Below the pieces are notes generated by a model that was given only the letters and a program-made list of their open reading frames with translations, had not been told where the DNA came from and ran no database searches. Position numbers and translations under genes: made by a program. 9,825 nt of DNA from Hyphomicrobiales bacterium (GTDB lineage: Bacteria > Pseudomonadota > Alphaproteobacteria > Parvibaculales > Parvibaculaceae). The DNA lies in the NCBI GenBank assembly GCA_015655095.1, contig JAATFR010000002.1:1-9825 (forward strand), read 5' to 3'. Positions 1-7,142 of this stretch are shown piece by piece (positions within the stretch are counted from its first letter, which is position 1; each line of letters begins with the position of its first letter).

Positions 1-25
1 ACTATTTTGCGTTGGCCTGTATACC

Positions 26-122
26 GGGGGCGCCCCTCCCCCTTTTTCATGGGGGGGGGGCCTGGTTGCTGAAGACTGGTTTCCGCCCGCGCCATACCCC
101 CCCCCCCCCCCCTGGCGCGGGC
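26..122. repeat. G/C homopolymer tracts with two potential hairpins
   Basis: Three homopolymer-rich blocks lie close together: C4-T-C5 at 33-42, ten G at 51-60, and sixteen C at 97-112. The first two can pair as an 11-bp stem (32-42 with 51-61, one G-T wobble) around an 8-base loop. The C16 tract, preceded by TA, forms the 18-base loop between perfect 10-bp arms GCCCGCGCCA (85-94) and TGGCGCGGGC (113-122). No reading frame of interest crosses this region. Such tracts are prone to slipped-strand length change and also to sequencing error, so the exact tract lengths should be treated as provisional. A regulatory role on the efflux operon downstream is possible but is inference. Confidence 0.75.
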
Positions 123-294
123 CGACAGCGTTCCTGCGCTGGCTTTGGACAGAGGGCCCAGCTTTGGCTATTGTCATAAAAGACTGCGGTGTGGAATCGC
201 ACAGGAATGAAACAAACCCTGCGTCTTGGCCGTAGGGATCAGTGTCTTATCCCGCCGGTTTTCGGTGTTTCGTCTTCAAAGTGCAGGGGCTCAC
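123..294 (+). promoter_or_regulatory. leader region of efflux operon, weak sigma70-like promoter candidate
   Basis: This non-coding stretch precedes the efflux operon. A possible promoter is TTGGAC (145-150) and TATTGT (169-174) separated by 18 bp; each box matches the consensus at only about four of six bases. A 7-bp direct repeat GCTTTGG (142-148 and 161-167) overlaps the candidate and might be a regulator half-site, but it is short enough to be chance. The ribosome binding site of the first gene, AGGGG at 285-289, lies five bases before the ATG at 295. No operator for a TetR-type repressor could be identified with confidence. Confidence 0.3.
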
Positions 295-1509
295 ATGCTC
301 TCTTCTACAATAACTTCCCCGGCTCGTTCTTCTCGCCGGACAGTCGGCTTTTCTTTTGTGGCTGCGGTCCTTGTTTCAGTTTCTGGCCTTCTTGCCGCCT
401 GCGGCGACAACAAGAATGATCAGGGACAGCAAAATGCGCCGGAAGTCGGCTTTGTGACCATGGCGCCTGAAAGCGTCACCTTTACTACAGACCTGCCGGG
501 GCGGATCTCATCCCTTCGGGTTGCCGATGTGCGGGCGCGGGTTGATGGCATCATCCTGCGGCGCTCTTTCGAGGAGGGCAGCGAGGTCAAGGCAGGGCAG
601 TTGCTCTTCAAGATAGATCCTGCGCCCTATCAGGCCGCTCTGGACAGTGCAAAGGCAACGCTCGCCCGGGCGGTTGCCAACCAGCAGTCGGCCAGCCTTC
701 TTGCGAAGCGGTACAAGGCGCTGGTCGCGATCCACGCCGTCAGCCAGCAGAACTATGATGACGCGCACGCCGCAGAGCAGCAGAATCTGGCGGATGTAGC
801 ATCGGGCAAGGCTGCCGTCGAAACCGCCCGGATCAATCTGGGCTATACGGATGTGGTCTCCCCCATTTCTGGCCGTATCGGCAAGGCGCAGGTGACTGAA
901 GGTGCCTACGTACAGCAGGGCAGCGCAACCCTTCTTGCCACTGTGCAGCAGATTGATCCCGTCTATGTGGATGTGACCCAGTCGACGACAGATCTGCTGC
1001 GTCTGCGCCAGGAGTTCGCAAGTGGCCAGTTGCAGAAGGCTGGTGACGACGCAGCCGTCGTTTCACTCGTTCTGGAGGACGGGAGCGAATATCCCGAAAA
1101 AGGGACACTCGAGTTTTCCGATATCACAGTCGATGAGGGCACGGGGTCGATTACGATTCGCGCCGTTTTCCCCAATCCGGACCGCGCTCTTCTGCCGGGC
1201 ATGTTTGTTCATGGCAAGCTGGACGAAGGCGTGAAAGACGCCGCCCTGATGGTGCCACAGGAAGGCCTGACCCGTGATCCCAGGGGCAAAGCGACTGTTT
1301 TGTTGATTAATACGGATAGCAAGATCGTTCAGCAGCCGGTCAAGGCGGATCGGGTTGTGGGAGATAAGTGGCTTGTGAGTGAGGGGCTCAAGGCGGGCGA
1401 CAGGGTCGTCGTGCAGGGCTTGCAAAAGATTCGGCCGGGTGAAGTGGTAAAGCCCGTGGAAGCCAATCTGAAGGGTAACACCGACGGGTTTGGAATTCAG
1501 GCCCAGTAA
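295..1509 (+). CDS. RND efflux periplasmic adaptor (membrane fusion) lipoprotein, MexA/AcrA type
   Basis: This is the periplasmic adaptor that joins the inner-membrane pump to the outer-membrane channel. The 404-residue protein starts with a lipoprotein signal peptide: basic n-region (R11-R15), hydrophobic core, and lipobox LAAC with the acylated Cys at 36. It continues with a beta-barrel/lipoyl segment (about 50-110 and 185-215), a coiled-coil alpha-hairpin (about 112-184), and beta-barrel and membrane-proximal domains to the end. The hairpin tip carries R139, L143 and S150, spaced as in the RLS motif that contacts TolC-type channels. Typical family stretches are VKAGQLLFKIDPAPY, SPISGRIG, ATVQQIDPVYVDVTQ and LLPGMFVHG. 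I chose the ATG at 295 because AGGGG sits five bases upstream and the signal peptide then begins normally; the frame stays open to a TTG at 226, which would add an unlikely 23-residue extension. From remembered family sequences it most resembles MexA of Pseudomonas. Confidence 0.95.
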   Translation: MLSSTITSPARSSRRTVGFSFVAAVLVSVSGLLAACGDNKNDQGQQNAPEVGFVTMAPESVTFTTDLPGRISSLRVADVRARVDGIILRRSFEEGSEVKAGQLLFKIDPAPYQAALDSAKATLARAVANQQSASLLAKRYKALVAIHAVSQQNYDDAHAAEQQNLADVASGKAAVETARINLGYTDVVSPISGRIGKAQVTEGAYVQQGSATLLATVQQIDPVYVDVTQSTTDLLRLRQEFASGQLQKAGDDAAVVSLVLEDGSEYPEKGTLEFSDITVDEGTGSITIRAVFPNPDRALLPGMFVHGKLDEGVKDAALMVPQEGLTRDPRGKATVLLINTDSKIVQQPVKADRVVGDKWLVSEGLKAGDRVVVQGLQKIRPGEVVKPVEANLKGNTDGFGIQAQ

Positions 1510-1563
1510 TCCTGTCCGAACGCGCAATGCTTCAACGGTCTCCTGTCAAAGAAAGCCAGTGTC

Positions 1564-4500
1564 ATGGCCAATTTCTTCATTGATCGCCCAATCTTCGCCT
1601 GGGTTATTGCTATCGTTCTCATGCTTGCTGGTGGGCTATCGATCATGTCGCTGCCCATTGCGCAATATCCCCCTGTTGCGCCGCCGTCTGTCCAGATAAC
1701 GGTGACCTATCCCGGTGCCTCGGCGAAAACGGTCGAGGACACGGTGACCCAGGTCATCGAGCAGAAGATGAGCGGTATCGACCATCTTGAATATATGTCT
1801 TCGACAAGTGACGACACGGGTATTGCCAGCATTGTTCTGACCTTCGCAGCGGGCACAAATCCCGATATCGCCCAGGTGCAGGTGCAGAACAAGCTGCAAC
1901 TCGCAACGCCGCTGCTGCCGCAGGAAGTGCAGGCGCAGGGTATCAAGGTTGCCAAGGCATCACGAAACTTCCTGATGGTCGCGGGCTTTGTTTCTGCGGA
2001 TGGAAGCATGTCGCGGACGGACCTGACCGACTATGTAGCCTCGAACATCCAGGATCCCATCAGCCGTACGAACGGTGTGGGCGACATCACGCTGTTCGGC
2101 GCCCAGTATGCCATGCGCATCTGGATGGACCCGGCCAAGCTCAACAGCTTCAATCTGGCGCCGCCGGATGTCATCAGCGCTATCGAGGCTCAGAACGTAC
2201 AGGTCTCGGCGGGACAGCTCGGAGGCACGCCTGCGGTGCCTGGCCAGAAACTGTCTGCCACCGTTGTCGCGTTGACGCGCCTGCAGAACCCCGAGCAATT
2301 TCAAAATATCCTGCTGAAAGTCAATTCGGATGGCTCCCAGGTTCGTCTGCGCGACGTGGCCAGGGTTGAACTCGGCAGTGAGAGCTATACGACAGACGCT
2401 TATTACAACGGCAAGCCGGCCGCCGGTCTGGGTATCAACCTTGCCACAGGCGCCAACGCCTTGCAGACGTCAGACGCCGTACGGGCGCAGATCGCCGCCC
2501 TCGCGCCCTATTTCCCCAAGGGGTTCCAGGTTGTCTACCCCTATGACACGACGCCATTCGTGAAATTGTCGATTGAGGACGTGGTGAAGACCCTGATTGA
2601 GGGCATCATCCTCGTCTTCCTCGTGATGTATCTTTTCCTGCAGAACATCCGGGCGACGATCATTCCGACAATCGCTGTGCCCGTTGTTCTGCTGGGAACC
2701 TTCGCGGTCCTCTATCTGGCCGGATTTTCGATCAACACACTCTCCATGTTCGGCATGGTGCTGGCTATCGGACTGCTCGTGGACGACGCCATCGTGGTGG
2801 TGGAAAACGTCGAACGCATCATGACTGAGGAGCACTTGTCTCCAAGAGATGCAACCCGAAAGGCCATGGGTCAGATATCAGGCGCTCTTATTGGTGTCGC
2901 GCTGGTGCTCTCAGCGGTGTTTGTGCCCATGGCTTTCTCGGGCGGGTCAGTGGGGGCGATCTATCGCCAGTTCTCACTCACCATTGTCTCGGCCATGGCG
3001 CTGTCGGTGCTGGTCGCCCTTATTCTGACGCCAGCGCTTTGCGCCACCATGCTGAAACCGCATACCGGAGGGGAAGGGCATCATGGCTTCCTCAGCGGGT
3101 TCTTCAACTGGTTCAACCGCACTTTTGATTCGAGCAGCCATAAATATTCCGGCACCGTGTCGCGGATGCTGGGCAAGGCCGGCCGCTATCTTGTCATCTA
3201 TGCCGTGATTGTCGTTGCTACCGGATTCCTTTTTGTGCGTCTGCCTTCCTCGTTCCTGCCCAACGAAGATATGGGCATTCTTTATGCGCAGGTGCAGTTG
3301 CCTGCCGGCGCCACACAGGCGCGGACGCTGACTGTTCTGAAGGAAGTCAAGGAATATTTGCTGACGGAGGAAAAAGACTCGGTCGATTCTGTTTTCGCCA
3401 TCGCCGGCTTCAACTTTGCTGGTCGAGGGCAGAATTCAGGTCTGGCTTTTATCCGGTTCAAGGACTGGTCTGTGCGTCAGAGTAGTAGTCAGACTTCAGC
3501 CGCGGTGGTTGACCGGTTCATGGCGCATTTTGCCAACTACAAGGATGCATTGCTTTTTGCGATCAATCCTCCGCCAATTCAGGAACTGGGTACGGCCAGC
3601 GGATTCGATTTGGAGTTGCAGGATCGCGGCGCCCTGGGGCACGCCAAGCTGATGGCGGCGCGTAACCAGCTTCTTGTGATGGCTATGAAAAATCCGGTGG
3701 TCGCCCAGGTTCGCCCCAACGGACTTGATGATACGCCCCAGTACAAGATTGAAATTGACCAGGAAAAAGCCAGTGCGCTGGGTGTGTCGCTGACGGATAT
3801 CAGCACGACCCTCTCTTCAGCCTGGGGATCGAACTATGTCAATGACTTCATTGACCGCGGTCGTGTGAAGAAGGTCTATATCCAAGGCGAGGCCATCTCC
3901 CGCATGACGCCGGATGATTTTAACAAATGGTATGTGCGAAATGCCAAGGGCGACATGGTGCCGTTCTCGGCCTTCTCTTCAGGCGAATGGACCTACGGCT
4001 CGCCAAAGCTTGAACGTTATAATGGCATATCGGCCATTGAAATCCAGGGACAGGCGGCAGCGGGTAGAAGCACCGGTGAAGCGATGGCTGCCATGGAGGA
4101 AATGATCAAGCAGCTGCCTCAGGGTATTGGTTATCAATGGACGGGGCTCTCGTTTGAGGAGCGAATGTCGGGCTCCCAGGCGCCCGCTCTTTATGCGCTC
4201 TCGGTGCTGATTGTGTTTCTCTGCCTTGCCGCTCTGTATGAGAGCTGGTCAATCCCGTTTTCAGTCATTCTGGTTGTGCCGCTCGGTATTTTCGGCACGC
4301 TGCTTGCGACCTCGGCGAGGGGGCTATCCAACGACGTCTACTTCCAGGTGGGCCTGTTGACGACCGTGGGACTTGCCGCCAAGAACGCTATCCTGATCGT
4401 GGAGTTTGCAAGGGATCTGCAAGCTCAGGGCAAAGGTCTTGTCGAGGCGACGCTCGAAGCCGTCCATCTGCGTCTTCGGCCCATCCTGATGACGTCCATG

Positions 4501-4722
4501 GCCTTCATTCTCGGCGTGTTGCCTCTGGCAATCAGCTCGGGTGCCGGTTCGGCAAGCCAGCACGCCATCGGTACCGGCGTGATCGGCGGCATGTTGTCGG
4601 CGACGTTCCTTGCAATCTTCTTCGTGCCGGTCTTCTTTGTGAGTGTCCGGCGTCTCTTTGCGGGGGACAAGGAAGATGATGGTGCTACGCCTCCACCTGC
4701 AACCATCGAGGGGGGGCACTGA
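1564..4722 (+). CDS. RND multidrug efflux transporter permease, AcrB/MexB type (HAE-1)
   Basis: This inner-membrane proton/drug antiporter of 1052 residues is close to the usual length of about 1050. It opens with the family N-terminus (MANFFIDRPIFAWV) and first membrane helix, followed by a large periplasmic domain, a helix block, a second periplasmic domain from about residue 560, and a final helix block. The proton-relay residues are present: D407 and D408 in GLLVDDAIVVVEN, K940 in AKNAILIVEFA, and R970 in LRLRPILMTS (equivalent to AcrB R971). The distal-pocket phenylalanines are kept at F136, F178, F611, F616, F618 and F629, and the switch-loop stretch AGRGQNSG is intact, so a broad hydrophobic-drug specificity is expected. 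It starts 54 bp after the adaptor gene with only a weak purine-rich stretch (AAAGAAAG) upstream, and ends one base before the channel gene. No truncation or frameshift was seen. Confidence 0.97.
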   Translation: MANFFIDRPIFAWVIAIVLMLAGGLSIMSLPIAQYPPVAPPSVQITVTYPGASAKTVEDTVTQVIEQKMSGIDHLEYMSSTSDDTGIASIVLTFAAGTNPDIAQVQVQNKLQLATPLLPQEVQAQGIKVAKASRNFLMVAGFVSADGSMSRTDLTDYVASNIQDPISRTNGVGDITLFGAQYAMRIWMDPAKLNSFNLAPPDVISAIEAQNVQVSAGQLGGTPAVPGQKLSATVVALTRLQNPEQFQNILLKVNSDGSQVRLRDVARVELGSESYTTDAYYNGKPAAGLGINLATGANALQTSDAVRAQIAALAPYFPKGFQVVYPYDTTPFVKLSIEDVVKTLIEGIILVFLVMYLFLQNIRATIIPTIAVPVVLLGTFAVLYLAGFSINTLSMFGMVLAIGLLVDDAIVVVENVERIMTEEHLSPRDATRKAMGQISGALIGVALVLSAVFVPMAFSGGSVGAIYRQFSLTIVSAMALSVLVALILTPALCATMLKPHTGGEGHHGFLSGFFNWFNRTFDSSSHKYSGTVSRMLGKAGRYLVIYAVIVVATGFLFVRLPSSFLPNEDMGILYAQVQLPAGATQARTLTVLKEVKEYLLTEEKDSVDSVFAIAGFNFAGRGQNSGLAFIRFKDWSVRQSSSQTSAAVVDRFMAHFANYKDALLFAINPPPIQELGTASGFDLELQDRGALGHAKLMAARNQLLVMAMKNPVVAQVRPNGLDDTPQYKIEIDQEKASALGVSLTDISTTLSSAWGSNYVNDFIDRGRVKKVYIQGEAISRMTPDDFNKWYVRNAKGDMVPFSAFSSGEWTYGSPKLERYNGISAIEIQGQAAAGRSTGEAMAAMEEMIKQLPQGIGYQWTGLSFEERMSGSQAPALYALSVLIVFLCLAALYESWSIPFSVILVVPLGIFGTLLATSARGLSNDVYFQVGLLTTVGLAAKNAILIVEFARDLQAQGKGLVEATLEAVHLRLRPILMTSMAFILGVLPLAISSGAGSASQHAIGTGVIGGMLSATFLAIFFVPVFFVSVRRLFAGDKEDDGATPPPATIEGGH
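4708..4716 (+). promoter_or_regulatory. ribosome binding site of the outer-membrane channel gene, inside the transporter gene
   Basis: GAGGGGGGG lies in the last codons of the transporter gene, seven bases before the ATG at 4724. The transporter stop TGA (4720-4722) and this ATG are one base apart, so the two genes are probably translationally coupled. The site decides the channel gene's start at 4724 rather than the upstream GTG at 4643 in the same frame, and the protein beginning at 4724 opens directly with a normal lipoprotein signal. Confidence 0.8.
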
Positions 4723-4723
4723 C

Positions 4724-6214
4724 ATGACCAAGCTCACGGTTCCTCTCTCGCTCGCCGCTGTCCTGCTGACCGCAGGTTGCACCCTGATACCTGATTATCT
4801 GCGGCCTGAAACACCCGTCGCCACGGCCTGGCCCACCGGCCCCGCCTATGATGCGGATGTCGCGGGCGCAGGCAAGAATGGCGACCAGCCTGTCGCCGTC
4901 GAGATCGGCTGGCGTGATTTCTTTACGGACCCTGATTTGCAGAAGTTGATCGGGCTGTCGCTCTCCAACAACCGCGATCTCAGGGTGGCCGTGCTCAACA
5001 TCGAGCAGGCCCGTGCGCAATACCAGATTCAGCGCGCGGATCTGCTGCCGAAGATCAACGGCGTCGCGGATGGCACCCGCCAGCGTCTGCCTGCCGATCT
5101 GAGCCAGACCGGCAGGGCGGGCGTCTCCAGCGATTACTCTGTTGGTCTTGGTGTCACGGCGTTCGAGCTTGATTTCTTTGGCCGCATCCGCAGCCTTAAG
5201 GAAGAGGCGTTGAACCAGTATCTGGCGACCGGCGAAGCCCGCCGCAGCGCCCAGATATCTCTGGTTGCCGAGGTGGCGAACAGCTATCTCACGCTGCTGT
5301 CCGACCGCGACCAGCTCGCGCTCGCCAAGAGCACGCTCAAGAGTCAGCAGGATTACGTCAAGCTGATCACGGCGCGCTATGATGGCGGCGTGGCGTCTGA
5401 ACTCGACCTGAGGCAGGCGCAAACGCAGGTCAACACCGCTGAAGTCAATGTCGCCCGGTTCTCCCGTCTGGCGGCGGAGGATCTGAACGCGCTTACGCTT
5501 CTGGTGGGCGGTCCGCTGCCCGAGAATGTCGTGAAAGCCGATTCCACGAAGGTGGCGCTCACGGACCAGAGTCTTCTTGAAGATCTGCCGGCCGGTCTGC
5601 CGTCCGATCTGCTGACGCGGCGGCCTGACGTGGTCGAGGCCGAATATCAGCTCAAGGCCGCCAACGCCAATATCGGCGCAGCGCGGGCCGCCTTCTTCCC
5701 GAGCATCACACTGACCGGGAATATCGGCACGGCCAGTTCCCAGCTCTCGGGCCTCTTTGATGGCGGGTCGGGCGCCTGGGCGTTCGCGCCGCAGATCAAT
5801 CTGCCGATCTTCGATACCGGCAGCAACATCGCCAATCTTGATCTGGCCAAGGTTCAGAAGAACATCCAGGTCGCGCAATATGAAAAGACCATTCAGACGG
5901 CCTTCCGGGAAGTGTCAGACGGGCTTGCCTCGCGCGGCACGCTCAGCAGCCAGCTTGCCTCGCAGCAGTCGCTCGTGAACGCCAATCAGCGTTCCTATGA
6001 TCTGGCGGAGGCGCGCTATGATGCAGGGGTCGAGGATTATCTGGTCGTGCTCACCTCGCAGCAGCAGCTTTTCCAGTCCCAGCAGGATCTGATCAGTACA
6101 CGGCTTGAGCGGCTGTCCAACCTCGTCGATCTCTACAAATCGCTTGGTGGCGGCTGGGTCGAGAAAACCGGCGACAAGCCCGCGCCGGCTGATGTCGATC
6201 CCCCGACATGGTAA
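4724..6214 (+). CDS. RND efflux outer-membrane channel lipoprotein, OprM/NodT family
   Basis: This is the outer-membrane exit duct of the tripartite pump. The 496-residue protein has a short lipoprotein signal peptide with lipobox LTAGC and acylated Cys19, followed by the CTLIPDYLRPETP segment typical of OprM-like channels. Two repeated outer-membrane efflux (OEP) domains follow at about 65-262 and 285-476, each contributing coiled coil and beta-barrel strands. Recognisable family blocks are GWRDFFTDP, NNRDLRVA, ELDFFGRIRSL, LPSDLLTRRPDVVEAE, AANANIGAARAAFFPSI and YKSLGGGW. Length and block order agree with OprM and AdeK-type proteins. Its position directly behind the transporter gene makes the operon self-sufficient, unlike acrAB systems that borrow an unlinked TolC. 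No plain terminator with a T-run follows; the nearest structure is the inverted repeat at 6239-6292. Confidence 0.95.
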   Translation: MTKLTVPLSLAAVLLTAGCTLIPDYLRPETPVATAWPTGPAYDADVAGAGKNGDQPVAVEIGWRDFFTDPDLQKLIGLSLSNNRDLRVAVLNIEQARAQYQIQRADLLPKINGVADGTRQRLPADLSQTGRAGVSSDYSVGLGVTAFELDFFGRIRSLKEEALNQYLATGEARRSAQISLVAEVANSYLTLLSDRDQLALAKSTLKSQQDYVKLITARYDGGVASELDLRQAQTQVNTAEVNVARFSRLAAEDLNALTLLVGGPLPENVVKADSTKVALTDQSLLEDLPAGLPSDLLTRRPDVVEAEYQLKAANANIGAARAAFFPSITLTGNIGTASSQLSGLFDGGSGAWAFAPQINLPIFDTGSNIANLDLAKVQKNIQVAQYEKTIQTAFREVSDGLASRGTLSSQLASQQSLVNANQRSYDLAEARYDAGVEDYLVVLTSQQQLFQSQQDLISTRLERLSNLVDLYKSLGGGWVEKTGDKPAPADVDPPTW

Positions 6215-6238
6215 TGTTGGCGTGACAGACATGTTTCT

Positions 6239-6292
6239 GGCGTGAAAATTGCGTGCGTGATTTCATAAGTCACACATTGGAATTTTCACGCC
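6239..6292. repeat. nested inverted repeat abutting the hydrolase start codon
   Basis: Perfect 12-bp arms GGCGTGAAAATT (6239-6250) and AATTTTCACGCC (6281-6292) enclose a 30-bp spacer. The spacer itself holds an imperfect 8-bp stem (6253-6260 with 6270-6277) around a 9-base loop. The right arm ends directly at the ATG at 6293. The hexamer GCGTGA occurs in direct orientation at 6220, 6240 and 6255, and inverted at 6286-6291. The element could be a protein-binding site, an RNA hairpin limiting translation of the next gene, or a weak end signal for the efflux operon. There is no T-run, so a standard intrinsic terminator is unlikely. Confidence 0.75.
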
Positions 6293-7075
6293 ATGCCTTA
6301 TCCAATTGTCGAACAATGGTATCTCCGCCAGGAGCACCCGGATGGGATCACCAGATTCTGGGAACCCCATGTCCATCCGCTTGAACAGGCGAATTTCTGG
6401 CATGTGCGGGGCCGCGACCGCGATCTGCTGATCGACAGCGGCATGGGCATCGTGCCTCTGCGCACGAGCTTTCCCGATCTGTTCGAGGGGCGTGAAACCA
6501 TCGCGCTTGCGACCCACACTAATATTGATCATATCGGTGCGGTGCATGAATTCGAGCACCGCTGGGTTCACCCGGCAGAAGCGCATCACATGGAAAGCCC
6601 GTCAGGGCTCACCACGATTGTCGCTTCCGACATTGATCCGGAACTCTGCCGCCTGTTTGTCGAGGCGGGCTATCCGCCGTTCGATGAACTTCTTGTCGAT
6701 GCTTTCCCTTATGAAGGGTTCGATCCGCGCAGTTACCGGCTTCGGGGCGCGCCGCCGACCCGTCTCGTCACCGAGGAAGATGTGATTGATCTGGGGGATC
6801 GCCAGTTCAGGCTCCTTCATCTGCCGGGTCATTCGCCGGGCAGTCTCGGGGTCTGGGAGGAGGCGACTGGCACGCTTTTCACCGGCGATGTGGTCTATGA
6901 CGGGCCGCTTGTCTATGAGGGGCCGGGCATGGATCTCGACATTTACGCCGCGACCTTGCGCGAGCTGAGGGATATGCCGGTCAGCATCATCCATGCGGGC
7001 CATGATCCAAGCTTTGGCCCGGCGCGGCTTGGCGAGATTGTCGACCGTTATCTGGCTCTCTGGGGCAGGACCTGA
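6293..7075 (+). CDS. metallo-beta-lactamase-fold hydrolase with variant HxNxDH motif
   Basis: This 260-residue protein is probably a cytosolic, metal-dependent hydrolase of the metallo-beta-lactamase superfamily; no signal peptide or membrane segment is visible. The fold markers are in order: DLLIDSGMG (44-52), the metal-binding motif at H75-T-N77-I-D79-H80, LPGHSPGSLG with H180, TGDVVYDGP with D199, and HAGHDPSFG with H237. The second histidine of the usual HxHxDH motif is replaced by Asn (codon AAT at 6521-6523 region), which affects the first metal site. The substrate cannot be deduced; lactonase, thioesterase-like and glyoxalase-II-like roles all occur in this fold. No convincing ribosome binding site precedes the ATG, because the inverted repeat runs up to it. 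It lies 78 bp after the channel gene but is not an expected part of an efflux operon. Confidence 0.85.
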   Translation: MPYPIVEQWYLRQEHPDGITRFWEPHVHPLEQANFWHVRGRDRDLLIDSGMGIVPLRTSFPDLFEGRETIALATHTNIDHIGAVHEFEHRWVHPAEAHHMESPSGLTTIVASDIDPELCRLFVEAGYPPFDELLVDAFPYEGFDPRSYRLRGAPPTRLVTEEDVIDLGDRQFRLLHLPGHSPGSLGVWEEATGTLFTGDVVYDGPLVYEGPGMDLDIYAATLRELRDMPVSIIHAGHDPSFGPARLGEIVDRYLALWGRT

Positions 7076-7099
7076 AGCAGGCGTTTCCCCAAATAAAAT

Positions 7100-7124
7100 G
7101 CCCTCTCCCCGGCGGGGAGAGGGC
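7100..7124. terminator. bidirectional hairpin terminator between convergent genes
   Basis: A perfect 11-bp GC-rich stem, GCCCTCTCCCC (7100-7110) with GGGGAGAGGGC (7114-7124), closes on a 3-base loop. It lies between the hydrolase stop and the end of the convergent minus-strand gene. On the minus strand the hairpin is followed by ATTTTATTT (complement of 7091-7099), a good T-rich tail, so it should end the oxygenase/cysteine-hydrolase operon. On the plus strand only GCTTTC follows, so termination of the hydrolase transcript is probably weaker. Very similar CCCTCTCCCC/GGGGAGAGGG palindromes are common between genes in alphaproteobacteria. Confidence 0.8.
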
Positions 7125-7142
7125 GCTTTCAGAACTATGCCG

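Noticed and set aside
142..167. 7-bp direct repeat GCTTTGG as a regulator site
   Set aside because: It is too short to separate from chance; noted only as part of the leader region.
226..294. TTG-initiated extension of the adaptor protein
   Set aside because: It adds 23 residues before a complete lipoprotein signal peptide, while the ATG at 295 has a good Shine-Dalgarno site five bases upstream.
4685..5878. 397-codon open frame on the minus strand
   Set aside because: It lies fully antisense to the conserved outer-membrane channel gene, and its translation is Arg/Leu/Gly-rich with no recognisable domain, as expected for a shadow frame in GC-rich DNA.
6215..6292. Intrinsic terminator of the efflux operon
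   Set aside because: The inverted repeat has a long interrupted loop and no T-run on the plus strand, so it does not meet the usual form.
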